NCBI GenBank assembly: GCA_024236395.1
Contig: JACKKO010000002.1
Location: 162,744 to 226,743 of the forward strand
Length of the DNA: 64,000 bases
Origin: Hyphomicrobiales bacterium
Lineage (GTDB): Bacteria; Pseudomonadota; Alphaproteobacteria; Rickettsiales; JACKKO01
Direction of reading: 5' to 3'
The notes under the pieces: model-generated
Database searches by the model: none
Seen by the model: only the letters and a program-made list of their open reading frames with translations
What the model was told of the DNA's origin: nothing
Part shown: piece by piece, positions 55,502 through 63,532 of the stretch
Position numbering within the stretch: the stretch's first letter is position 1
How the letters are laid out: every line of letters begins with the position of its first letter
Program-made: the position numbers and the translations under genes

Positions 55502-55807
55502 ATGGCGAAAACAAGCGCGATCGAAAAGAATAAACAACGCGAGAAAAAGTCGAAGCAACAGCGTAACAAGCGGGAATCGCTGAAGGCGATTATTTACAAC
55601 CGTAACCTGCCGCTGGATGAGCGGTTTGACGCCGTACTGAAGCTGGCCGCCTTGCCCCGCAACAGTTCCCGCACCCGCGTACGTAACCGTTGTGAGCTGA
55701 CAGGCCGTCCGCGTGGTTATTATCGTAAACTGAGCATGTCCCGTATTGCGCTGCGTGAGCTGGCCTCAAACGGCAAAATTCCGGGCATGACGAAATCGAG
55801 CTGGTAA
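55502..55807 (+). CDS. rpsN: 30S ribosomal protein S14 (zinc-free type)
   Basis: The 101-residue protein matches the long S14 form (SLKAIIYN, RNSSRTRVRNRCELTGRPRG, YRKLSMSRIALRELA). It lacks the paired CxxC motifs of zinc-binding S14, so it is the zinc-independent type usual in proteobacteria. Confidence 0.98.
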   Translation: MAKTSAIEKNKQREKKSKQQRNKRESLKAIIYNRNLPLDERFDAVLKLAALPRNSSRTRVRNRCELTGRPRGYYRKLSMSRIALRELASNGKIPGMTKSSW

Positions 55808-55822
55808 TAAGGATAGAAGAAT

Positions 55823-56221
55823 ATGGCAGTTACGGATCCCATCGCTGATATGCTGGCAACCATTCGCAATGGTCAGCAGGCAAAACTGGCCTACACTGAA
55901 ACCCCCTATTCACAACTGCGTGAGCAGGTGTTGAAGGTACTGGAAGAAGAAGGCTATATCAGTGGCATTGAGCAAGTTGAAATTCGCAAAGGCATTAAGC
56001 GCCTGAAAATCAAACTTAAATACTTTGAAGGCCAAGGTGCCATCAAAGAAATGAAGAAGATTTCCAAGCCAGGTCGTCGCGTTTATAAAGCGATTGATGA
56101 CCTGCAAAAGTTTTATAATGGTCTGGGGATTTCGATCCTGTCCACGTCGAAAGGCGTAATGTCAGACCATCGCGCCCGCCAGGAAAATGTGGGTGGCGAA
56201 GTATTGTGTAACGTATTCTAA
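55823..56221 (+). CDS. rpsH: 30S ribosomal protein S8
   Basis: The 132-residue protein matches S8 (DPIADMLATIRNGQQA, KISKPGRRVYK, GLGISILSTSKGVMSDHRAR). In E. coli S8 is also the translational repressor of the spc operon; this was not tested here. Confidence 0.98.
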   Translation: MAVTDPIADMLATIRNGQQAKLAYTETPYSQLREQVLKVLEEEGYISGIEQVEIRKGIKRLKIKLKYFEGQGAIKEMKKISKPGRRVYKAIDDLQKFYNGLGISILSTSKGVMSDHRARQENVGGEVLCNVF

Positions 56222-56233
56222 GGACGGTTGACG

Positions 56234-56767
56234 ATGTCACGGATTGGTAAACTGCCGGTAGCGCTCCCTTCAGGGGTGAATGTCACCCTGAAAGGAAACG
56301 TGGTGGAAGTGAAGGGCAGCAAAGGACTGCTTTCCGCTGAACTGCCTGCTGAAGTCGTAGTACAGGTGGAAGACGATAAAGTTGCCGTCAACCCGGCTAA
56401 CGATTCACAGCGCGCACGCGCCATGTGGGGACTTTCACGTTCACTGGTGCGGAACATGGTGCAGGGCGTTTCCGAAGGCTTCTCCGTCACGCTGGAAATC
56501 AACGGTGTGGGTTACCGTGCTGCGGCCCAAGGAAAAATCCTAAAGCTGAATCTGGGTTTCAGCCATGATGTGGATTATCCGCTGCCGGAGGGTATCACCG
56601 CGCAAACACCGAAGCCAACAGAAATCATTATTTCCGGGATTGACAAACAACTCGTGGGTCAGGTGGCCTCTGAAATCCGCCGCTACCGTAAACCAGAGCC
56701 TTATAAAGGCAAAGGGATTAAATATGCCCGAGAATATGTCCGTCGTAAAGAAGGTAAGAAAAAGTAA
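56234..56767 (+). CDS. rplF: 50S ribosomal protein L6
   Basis: The 177-residue protein matches L6 (SRIGKLPVALPSGVNVTLKG, GVGYRAAAQGKILKLNLGFS, PEPYKGKGIKYAREYVRRKE). It lies near the sarcin-ricin loop. The ATG at 56234 gives the family start; a TTG two codons earlier is in frame. Confidence 0.98.
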   Translation: MSRIGKLPVALPSGVNVTLKGNVVEVKGSKGLLSAELPAEVVVQVEDDKVAVNPANDSQRARAMWGLSRSLVRNMVQGVSEGFSVTLEINGVGYRAAAQGKILKLNLGFSHDVDYPLPEGITAQTPKPTEIIISGIDKQLVGQVASEIRRYRKPEPYKGKGIKYAREYVRRKEGKKK

Positions 56768-56779
56768 CAGGAGCGCGTT

Positions 56780-57142
56780 ATGGCAAAAATGGAAACCGCT
56801 TTTGGTCGTCGTGCCCGTCGCGTACGTCACCGCATTCGCCAACAGGCGTCTGGCCGCGTGCGTCTTTCGGTGCATCGTACCAATAAGCACATCGCGGTAC
56901 AACTGATTGATGATAGTAAAGGTGTCACCCTTGCGGCGGCTTCCACGCTGGATAAAGAAGTGCGTGGTAAAGTTAAATCCACCAGCAACGTTGATGCCGC
57001 GAAGGAAGTCGGCAAACTGATCGCCAAGCGTGCGAGAGATGCCAAGGTATCCAACGTAGTGTTTGATCGTGGTGGCTTCTTATACCATGGGCGTGTGAAA
57101 GCCCTGGCCGATGCCGCGCGCGAATCCGGATTACAATTTTAG
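56780..57142 (+). CDS. rplR: 50S ribosomal protein L18
   Basis: The 120-residue protein matches L18 (RVRHRIRQQASGRVRLSVHR, FDRGGFLYHGRVKALADAAR). It binds 5S rRNA along with L5. Confidence 0.98.
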   Translation: MAKMETAFGRRARRVRHRIRQQASGRVRLSVHRTNKHIAVQLIDDSKGVTLAAASTLDKEVRGKVKSTSNVDAAKEVGKLIAKRARDAKVSNVVFDRGGFLYHGRVKALADAARESGLQF

Positions 57143-57159
57143 GGAAACAGGAAAATATC

Positions 57160-57723
57160 ATGGCAGCAAAAGAATCCACTCCGCGTCAGGAAGAAGGTAA
57201 TGAACTGGTCGATAAGCTGGTTGCCATTAACCGCGTAGCAAAGGTGGTTAAGGGTGGTCGTCGCTTTGGCTTTGCCGCGCTGGTGGTTGCCGGGGACGGA
57301 AAAGGCCGTGTTGGCTTTGGTAAAGGGAAAGCCAAGGAAGTGATGGAATCCAAGCAGAAAGCCGTGGATTCCGCCAAGCGCAGCATGATCCGCATTCCCC
57401 TGCGTGAAGGCCGCACCCTGCACCACGATGTGGTGGGGCGTTTTGGTTCCGGTAAGGTGATACTGCGGATGGCCCCTGCCGGTACGGGAATCATCGCTGG
57501 TGGCCCAATGCGTGCCATTTTTGAAGCGCTGGGTGTACAGGACGTAGTGGCAAAATCCACCGGGACATCCAACCCGTATAACATGGTACGCGCCACGTTT
57601 GATGCATTACAAAAACTGCAATCTCCCCGTGCCACGGCATCACGCCGCGGTAAAAAAGTCAGCGATATTGTCAGCCAGCGCGAGGGCGATTCGAAAGCGG
57701 TAAAGGAGGCAGACAATGAATAA
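57160..57723 (+). CDS. rpsE: 30S ribosomal protein S5
   Basis: The 187-residue protein matches S5 (INRVAKVVKGGRRFGFAALV, GDGKGRVGFGKGKAKEV, GTGIIAGGPMRAIFEALGV). It is important for decoding accuracy. It overlaps rpmD by 8 bases. Confidence 0.98.
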   Translation: MAAKESTPRQEEGNELVDKLVAINRVAKVVKGGRRFGFAALVVAGDGKGRVGFGKGKAKEVMESKQKAVDSAKRSMIRIPLREGRTLHHDVVGRFGSGKVILRMAPAGTGIIAGGPMRAIFEALGVQDVVAKSTGTSNPYNMVRATFDALQKLQSPRATASRRGKKVSDIVSQREGDSKAVKEADNE

Positions 57724-57904
57724 GAAGGCAACCATCCGCATCCGTCAGGTGCACAGCCCGATTGGGCGTCCGAAAGATCAGTTGGCCACCCTGAAAGGTC
57801 TGGGGTTAGGTCGTAACGGTCGCGTACGTGAGTTGGAAGATACACCGTCCGTCCGTGGGATGATTAATAAAGTCGCACATTTGATTGCGATCGAATCGAA
57901 GTAA
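57716..57904 (+). CDS. rpmD: 50S ribosomal protein L30
   Basis: The 62-residue protein matches L30 (RIRQVHSPIGRPKDQLATLK, GLGLGRNGRVRELEDTPSVR), at the usual bacterial length. Confidence 0.97.
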   Translation: MNKKATIRIRQVHSPIGRPKDQLATLKGLGLGRNGRVRELEDTPSVRGMINKVAHLIAIESK

Positions 57905-57925
57905 CAACGTATTAAAGAGATAGGC

Positions 57926-58492
57926 ATGATCATGGCAACCTTACTCAACCAACTTTCCGACAATAAAGGCGCACGTCGCAAATCTTTGCGTGTGGGTCGC
58001 GGTCTTGGCTCGGGCAAGGGCAAAACAGGTGGCCGTGGTTACAAAGGTCAGAAGTCCCGTACCGGGGTTTCTATTAAGGGCTTTGAAGGTGGTCAGATGC
58101 CGATTCACCGTCGTTTGCCGAAGCGTGGATTCACCAATACCCGCCGCGTGGAGCCGGAAACGGTGAACCTGGGCGAACTGCAGCACGCGATTGATGCCGA
58201 CAGGCTGGATAGCAAAAAAGCCATCACCCCGGAAGTGCTGGAAGCCGCAGGTCTGATCCGCACCACAGCGAATGGCGTAAAACTGCTGGGTAAAGGCGAG
58301 CTAAAAGCCAAGATTTCCTTGGAAGTCACGGCGGCTTCTGCTGGTGCTGCTAAAGCGTTGGAAAAAGCGGGTGGTACACTGAAGATCCTGGAAGCAAAAG
58401 CCCCGGCCCCAAAAGCAGAAAAAGCCAACAAGGCAGCAAAAAAACCGGCCAAGAAAGCCGCGGCGAAAACCACTAAAACGCCCAAGGCGTAA
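57926..58492 (+). CDS. rplO: 50S ribosomal protein L15 with basic tail
   Basis: The protein has L15 signatures (KSLRVGRGLGSGKGKTGGRG, GFEGGQMPIHRRLPKRGF). At 188 residues it is some 30-40 longer than usual, because of a Lys/Ala/Pro tail (KAPAPKAEKANKAAKKPAKK). Either the ATG at 57926 or that at 57932 may be used; the first is better spaced from GAG. Confidence 0.97.
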   Translation: MIMATLLNQLSDNKGARRKSLRVGRGLGSGKGKTGGRGYKGQKSRTGVSIKGFEGGQMPIHRRLPKRGFTNTRRVEPETVNLGELQHAIDADRLDSKKAITPEVLEAAGLIRTTANGVKLLGKGELKAKISLEVTAASAGAAKALEKAGGTLKILEAKAPAPKAEKANKAAKKPAKKAAAKTTKTPKA

Positions 58493-58512
58493 GTCAGGTT
58501 TCGGTTCCCCCC

Positions 58513-59859
58513 ATGGCAATCACGAGCGGGAAAAACACACCTCAACTCAACTTAGGCGTGCTTGGCCGTGCCAAGGAACTCAAGAAGCGCATCTGGTTTG
58601 TACTGGGCGCGCTAATCGTGTATCGTATCGGTACCTATGTTCCCCTTCCCGGCATTGATTCCCGCGCATTAAACCAGCTATTCAGCCAGCATTCCGGCGG
58701 CATTATGGATATTTTCAATATGTTCTCCGGTGGGGCGCTGGGCCGGATGACCATTTTTGCGCTAAACGTTATGCCCTATATCACGGTCTCCATCGTGATG
58801 CAGTTGCTAACGGTGATGTCCCCTGCCCTTTCTGCCATTAAGAAAGAAGGCGAACGCGGCCGCCAGAAAATCAACCAGTATACTCGTTATGGGACAGTGC
58901 TGATGGCCAGTTTTCAAGGGATGGGAATAGCAGTGTTCCTTGAATCCAGCAACGCCTCCAGTGGCGGCGGGCTGGTACTGGATCCGGGCCTGTTCTTCCG
59001 TATTAGTACTATCAGCACACTGGTGGGCGGTACTATGTTCCTGATGTGGCTGGGTGAACAAATTACCGCTCGTGGCATTGGCAATGGGATTTCACTGATT
59101 ATCTTTGCAGGTATCGTGGCGGGTTTGCCGAGCGCATTGGCCAGCACGTTTGAACTGGGGCGTACAGGAGCACTTTCCACGGTAGTAATTCTGCTGATTG
59201 TTGCCCTAGCCATTGGCCTTATTTTCTTTATTGTTTTCATGGAATTATCCCAGCGTCGCATTGTCGTGCAATATCCCAAACGACAGATGGGCAATAAGAT
59301 GTTTGGGGGGGAATCCACCCATATGCCACTGAAGCTGAATATGTCCGGGGTTATTCCGCCGATTTTTGCCAGTTCCCTGCTGCTGTTTCCGGCAACGCTA
59401 GCAGGCTTTTCTGCGGGTGAAGGCCCGGCATGGCTGGAAACGCTGACGATTTACCTCGGCCATGGCAAACCGCTCTATATCGCCACCTATGTGCTGCTGA
59501 TCGTCTTTTTCTGCTTCTTCTATACCAAAAACGTGTTTAACCCCACGGAAACTGCAGATAACCTAAAAAAGAATGGTGGCTTTGTCCCCGGCATTCGCCC
59601 CGGTAAGCATACCGCGGATTATATCGACCGTATCCTCACCCGCATTACCGTGATTGGCGCTGCTTATATTGCGTTTGTGTGCGTAGTGCCAGAAATCCTT
59701 ATTTCTCAATATGCTGTCCCCTTCTACCTAGGCGGCACCAGCCTGCTGATCGTGGTGAATGTCACCATGGACACAATGACCCAGGTTCAATCCCATCTGC
59801 TGGCTCACCAGTATGAAGGGCTTCTTAAGAAGGCCAAACTAGGCGGGAGACGTAAATGA
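58513..59859 (+). CDS. secY: Protein translocase subunit SecY
   Basis: The 448-residue membrane protein has ten helices and SecY signatures: YRIGTYVPLPGID, FNMFSGGALGRMTIFALNVM as its plug region, GNGISLIIFAGI, and TYFYTKNVFNP-like FFYTKNVFNPTETADNLKK. It forms the protein-conducting channel with SecE and SecG. Located in the spc operon, overlapping adk by 4 bases. Confidence 0.98.
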   Translation: MAITSGKNTPQLNLGVLGRAKELKKRIWFVLGALIVYRIGTYVPLPGIDSRALNQLFSQHSGGIMDIFNMFSGGALGRMTIFALNVMPYITVSIVMQLLTVMSPALSAIKKEGERGRQKINQYTRYGTVLMASFQGMGIAVFLESSNASSGGGLVLDPGLFFRISTISTLVGGTMFLMWLGEQITARGIGNGISLIIFAGIVAGLPSALASTFELGRTGALSTVVILLIVALAIGLIFFIVFMELSQRRIVVQYPKRQMGNKMFGGESTHMPLKLNMSGVIPPIFASSLLLFPATLAGFSAGEGPAWLETLTIYLGHGKPLYIATYVLLIVFFCFFYTKNVFNPTETADNLKKNGGFVPGIRPGKHTADYIDRILTRITVIGAAYIAFVCVVPEILISQYAVPFYLGGTSLLIVVNVTMDTMTQVQSHLLAHQYEGLLKKAKLGGRRK

Positions 59860-60443
59860 TCGTGATTTTCTTCGGCCCGCCGGGCGCTGGTAAAGGGACA
59901 CAATGCCAGATTCTGGAAGAAAAGCTGGGCATTCCCCAGCTTTCCACAGGCGATATGCTGCGTACAGCGGTGGCTTCAGGTACCCCGGTGGGGCGTAAGG
60001 CCGAAACCCTCATGAAAGAAGGCAAGCTGGTACCGGATGAGCTGGTCATTGCCATTATTGCTAACCGGATTGCGGTACCGGATTGTGCCAAAGGCTTCAT
60101 GTTGGACGGTTTCCCACGGACAGTGGCTCAGGCCGAAGCACTGGAAGCCATGCTGGCTGAGCAGAAACTGGCTGTGGACAAGGTGATTGCCTTTGAAGTG
60201 GACGAGGAAGAATTACTGGAGCGCATTATTAAACGGGGCAAGGAAGCGGGAGCGGCCAAACGAGCCGACGATAACCCGGAAGTCTTCCGCAAGCGCATGG
60301 CGGATTACCGAGCACAAACCGCCCCAGTACTGAGTTATTACAAGAAAAAAGGGATTGTGGTTACAATTGATGGGATGCATGACATTCCCATCGTAACAGC
60401 ACAGATTGAAGGGGCGCTAATTCCGGAGAAAAACCAGTCATAA
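59856..60443 (+). CDS. adk: Adenylate kinase, short-lid type
   Basis: The 195-residue protein has the P-loop GPPGAGKGTQC, the AMP site STGDMLRTAVASG, and LDGFPRTVAQAEAL. The LID region after RIIKRGKEAGAAKRADDN is short and has no zinc cysteines. It interconverts ATP+AMP and 2 ADP. secY-adk is a common order. A promoter for the next operon begins 6 bases after its stop. Confidence 0.97.
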   Translation: MIVIFFGPPGAGKGTQCQILEEKLGIPQLSTGDMLRTAVASGTPVGRKAETLMKEGKLVPDELVIAIIANRIAVPDCAKGFMLDGFPRTVAQAEALEAMLAEQKLAVDKVIAFEVDEEELLERIIKRGKEAGAAKRADDNPEVFRKRMADYRAQTAPVLSYYKKKGIVVTIDGMHDIPIVTAQIEGALIPEKNQS

Positions 60444-60448
60444 AGTGA

Positions 60449-60476
60449 TTGACTTGGTGTTTTTTCTGGCTATGAT
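60449..60476 (+). promoter_or_regulatory. Internal promoter for rpsM-rpsK-rpoA-rplQ
   Basis: TTGACT at 60449-60454, 16 bases and TATGAT at 60471-60476, in the 88-base gap after adk. It is the best-matching promoter in the ribosomal cluster and would let the alpha operon be made separately from spc. Confidence 0.6.
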
Positions 60477-60531
60477 GCATCCTCTTTTTTTAGGACTACT
60501 GGTAAATCAGGAAATTAGGAGTCAGTAAGCC

Positions 60532-60900
60532 GTGGCACGTATTGCAGGCGTTAATATACCGACACAAAAACGCGTCGAAATCGCGTTGACGTATATTTTT
60601 GGGATTGGACGCACCCGCGCGAAAGAAATCTGTGGAAAAGTGGGCATTCCGACGGAACGTCGTGTGCACCAGTTGACGGAGGATGAGGTCATCCGCATCC
60701 GTGAAGCCATTGATGCCGATTATGTCGTGGAAGGCGATTTGCGTCGTGAAGTTTCCATCAATATCAAAAGCCTGATGGATCTGGGCTGCTATCGTGGCCT
60801 GCGCCACCGTCGCCGCCTGCCGGTGCGGGGTCAGCGTACCCACACCAATGCACGGACACGTAAAGGGAAAGCCAAACCGATCGCCGGTAAGAAAAAATAA
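60532..60900 (+). CDS. rpsM: 30S ribosomal protein S13
   Basis: The 122-residue protein matches S13 (ARIAGVNIPTQKRVEIALTY, GLRHRRRLPVRGQRTHTNAR). It starts with GTG at 60532, with AGGAG about 11 bases before; no ATG lies at the homologous position. It contacts S19 and the P-site tRNA. Confidence 0.98.
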   Translation: MARIAGVNIPTQKRVEIALTYIFGIGRTRAKEICGKVGIPTERRVHQLTEDEVIRIREAIDADYVVEGDLRREVSINIKSLMDLGCYRGLRHRRRLPVRGQRTHTNARTRKGKAKPIAGKKK

Positions 60901-60942
60901 CCAAGAAAAATAACGAATATAGCCAAATAACAGGATATACCC

Positions 60943-61338
60943 ATGGCAACAGCAACTGCCGCCGCTAAAGGCAAGAAAAAAGGTAAGAAGAATATCATAA
61001 CGGGTGTTGCACACATCAATGCCACGTTTAACAATACGCTAATCACCATCAGTGATATGCAGGGCAACGCCGTTGCCTGGGCATCTTCAGGTGGTAGCGG
61101 GTTTAAAGGTTCACGTAAGTCTACGCCGTATGCCGCTCAGGTGGCAGCCGATAAGGCAGGTCAGGCCGCGCGTGAACATGGTATGAAAACGCTGGAAGTA
61201 CGCGTCAAAGGCCCGGGTTCGGGTCGTGAATCTGCCCTGCGTGCCTTACAGGCCGTTGGGTTTACCATTACCAGCATTAAAGATGTCACTCCGATTCCAC
61301 ACAACGGATGCCGCCCGCCGAAGCGGCGCCGCGTCTAA
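60943..61338 (+). CDS. rpsK: 30S ribosomal protein S11
   Basis: The 131-residue protein matches S11 (GVAHINATFNNTLITISD, GFKGSRKSTPYAAQ, VTPIPHNGCRPPKRRRV). It lies on the platform of the small subunit. Confidence 0.98.
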   Translation: MATATAAAKGKKKGKKNIITGVAHINATFNNTLITISDMQGNAVAWASSGGSGFKGSRKSTPYAAQVAADKAGQAAREHGMKTLEVRVKGPGSGRESALRALQAVGFTITSIKDVTPIPHNGCRPPKRRRV

Positions 61339-61382
61339 GGAACGGGTGATCGAAACCTACAGGCAACGGGAGGAATAGCGCT

Positions 61383-62399
61383 GTGAGCAGCATGATTGCA
61401 AAAAACTGGCATGATCTCATCAAGCCATCCAAGGTCGACGTCGTTGAGGAATCCACACGCCGCGGAACGGTAACTGTCGAGCCGCTGGAACGCGGTTATG
61501 GCATCACCATCGGGAATGCGCTGCGCCGTATTCTACTATCTTCCTTGCAAGGCGCCGCTGTCACGGCTGTGAAAGTCGATGGCGTGTTACACGAATTCTC
61601 CTCGCTGCCAGGTGTACGTGAAGATATGACGGAAATCGTCCTGAATATTAAATCCATCGCGCTGGTAAAACATGTACCGGAAAAACGCCATGCCACACTA
61701 AAAGCAGAAGGTCCCTGCACGGTGACCGCCGGTATGATTGAAACCAGTTCCGATGTGGAAGTCCTGAATAAAGACCTGGTACTGTGCACACTGGATAAAG
61801 ATGCCTCGCTCAACATGGAGCTGACCATTGAATCCGGTAAAGGATATGTCCCCGCTGCGCAAAATCGTGCCGAAGACGCACCCATTGGTGTCATGCCAGT
61901 GGATGCCCTGTTTAGCCCGGTAAAGAAAGTCAGCTACAGCGTGGAAGACAGCCGCGTTGGTCAGGTGACGGACTATGATAAGCTGATCCTGAATATTGAA
62001 ACCAATGGCACGGTGACACCGGAAAATGCCGTGGCCTATGCCGCACGCATCCTGCAAGACCAACTGAATCCATTTATTAACTTCGAAGAAGTTGAGGAAA
62101 AGGCAGAAGAGAAAGAACAGGCGCTGCCGTTCAGCCCATATCTGCTGAAAAAGGTCGACGAGTTGGAACTGTCTGTCCGTTCGGCTAACTGCCTGAAGAA
62201 CGACAATATTGTTTATATTGGCGACCTCGTCCGCAAAACCGAGGCTGAAATGCTCAAAACCCCTAACTTTGGCCGTAAGTCCCTGAATGAAATCAAGGAA
62301 GTACTGGGCGGTATGGGGCTGCGCTTCGGCATGGAAGTGGATGGCTGGCCACCGGAAAATATTGAAGAACTCGCTCGTCAGTTTGAAGAGCCGTTCTAA
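61383..62399 (+). CDS. rpoA: RNA polymerase alpha subunit
   Basis: The 338-residue protein has the N-terminal assembly domain (GYGITIGNALRRILLSSLQG, FSSLPGVREDMTEI), an acidic linker, and the C-terminal DNA- and activator-binding domain (LELSVRSANCLKNDNI, GRKSLNEIKEVL). It starts with GTG at 61383 behind GGGAGGAA; an ATG nine bases later is too far from the site. Confidence 0.98.
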   Translation: MSSMIAKNWHDLIKPSKVDVVEESTRRGTVTVEPLERGYGITIGNALRRILLSSLQGAAVTAVKVDGVLHEFSSLPGVREDMTEIVLNIKSIALVKHVPEKRHATLKAEGPCTVTAGMIETSSDVEVLNKDLVLCTLDKDASLNMELTIESGKGYVPAAQNRAEDAPIGVMPVDALFSPVKKVSYSVEDSRVGQVTDYDKLILNIETNGTVTPENAVAYAARILQDQLNPFINFEEVEEKAEEKEQALPFSPYLLKKVDELELSVRSANCLKNDNIVYIGDLVRKTEAEMLKTPNFGRKSLNEIKEVLGGMGLRFGMEVDGWPPENIEELARQFEEPF

Positions 62400-62438
62400 G
62401 TACACTCACACGAATAGATAGCGTTACGGAGAAAGATC

Positions 62439-62870
62439 ATGCGCCACGGAGTAAAAGGCAGAAAACTGAACCGCCCGACAGGTCATCGTAAGGCATTGCT
62501 GGCCAATCTTGCGGTATCGCTGGTGGAACATGAGCAGATTACAACCACGCTGCCCAAAGCCAAAGAACTGCGTCCTTACGTAGAAAAGCTGGTGACGCTG
62601 GGCAAACGCGGAGATCTGCACGCACGCCGTCAGGTTCTTGCACAAACCCGCAGTGATACAGCCACAACAAAGCTGTTTGATACGCTGGCAAAGCGCTATG
62701 AGAGCCGTCAGGGTGGTTATATTCGCATTATTAAAGCGGGCTTCCGTCATGGCGATGCAGCACCGGTTGCCGTCATTGAGTTTGTCGATCGTGATATTAC
62801 TGCCAAAGGTCAGGCCGATCGTGCCCGCCGTGCGGCTGAACAAGCTGAAGTCGCTACGGACGAAGCGTAA
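62439..62870 (+). CDS. rplQ: 50S ribosomal protein L17
   Basis: The 143-residue protein starts MRHGVKGRKLNRPTGHRKAL, the L17 signature, and has a mild Ala/Glu-rich tail. It closes the alpha operon. The 117-base gap to pal holds a small hairpin (62893-62899 with 62910-62916) without a U-tract. Confidence 0.98.
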   Translation: MRHGVKGRKLNRPTGHRKALLANLAVSLVEHEQITTTLPKAKELRPYVEKLVTLGKRGDLHARRQVLAQTRSDTATTKLFDTLAKRYESRQGGYIRIIKAGFRHGDAAPVAVIEFVDRDITAKGQADRARRAAEQAEVATDEA

Positions 62871-62987
62871 CATTTTTCCCACGTTTTTAGGGTAACATGT
62901 ACCATACTTCATGTTATCGTTTCCGTCTTGGAAAGGATGTGCTATAAAACGGGCGTTCAAATAAACACCTAGATCGGGAGTAGAACG

Positions 62988-63521
62988 ATGGTCCTGAAGT
63001 ATCTTCCTCTTTTCGCACTGATTCTCACGGTTTCCGCCTGTAAGTCCAAAAATGATGTTGCTACGCAAGATCCGGCACCGGTGGAATATTCCAGCTTGGA
63101 ATCCGAGGATGGCCTGCTTCCGGAAGATGTCAGTAGTTCCCGTCTGAGTGAACTTACCCCAGGTAGTCAGGAAGAACTAGTTGCCACAGTGGGGGATCGT
63201 GTCTTTTTTGATTTCAATAGCGCAGCATTGAGCGCTGAAGCCCAGAAAACTATGCAACGTCAGGCCGAATGGCTAAAGTCCTACCCGGAAACAAACGTGA
63301 TTATAGAAGGGCATTGTGACGAACGCGGCACACGTGAATACAACCTTGCATTGGGCGAACGCCGTGCTAAGGCCGCTAAGGATTATCTGGTCAGCACTGG
63401 TGTCGCTGCCAGCCGTGTTTCCACGATCAGCTACGGCAAAGAGCACCCGGAATTCCTGGAATCCAACGAGGAAGCCTGGAGTAAAAACCGCCGCGCTGTC
63501 ACCGTGGTGATTAATCGCTAG
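62988..63521 (+). CDS. pal: Peptidoglycan-associated lipoprotein Pal
   Basis: The 177-residue protein has a lipoprotein signal with lipobox VSAC (Cys18) and an OmpA-like peptidoglycan-binding domain: VFFDFNSAALSAEAQKTMQR, NVIIEGHCDERGTREYNLAL, GERRAKAAKDYL and a final KNRRAVTVVI. It anchors the outer membrane to peptidoglycan in the Tol-Pal system. Normally it follows tolB; here rplQ is directly upstream and no tol gene is in the window. Confidence 0.95.
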   Translation: MVLKYLPLFALILTVSACKSKNDVATQDPAPVEYSSLESEDGLLPEDVSSSRLSELTPGSQEELVATVGDRVFFDFNSAALSAEAQKTMQRQAEWLKSYPETNVIIEGHCDERGTREYNLALGERRAKAAKDYLVSTGVAASRVSTISYGKEHPEFLESNEEAWSKNRRAVTVVINR

Positions 63522-63532
63522 GGGCTGAGTCC

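Noticed and set aside
62893..62916. Terminator after rplQ
   Set aside because: A 7-bp stem with a 10-base loop and no T-run; too weak to call.
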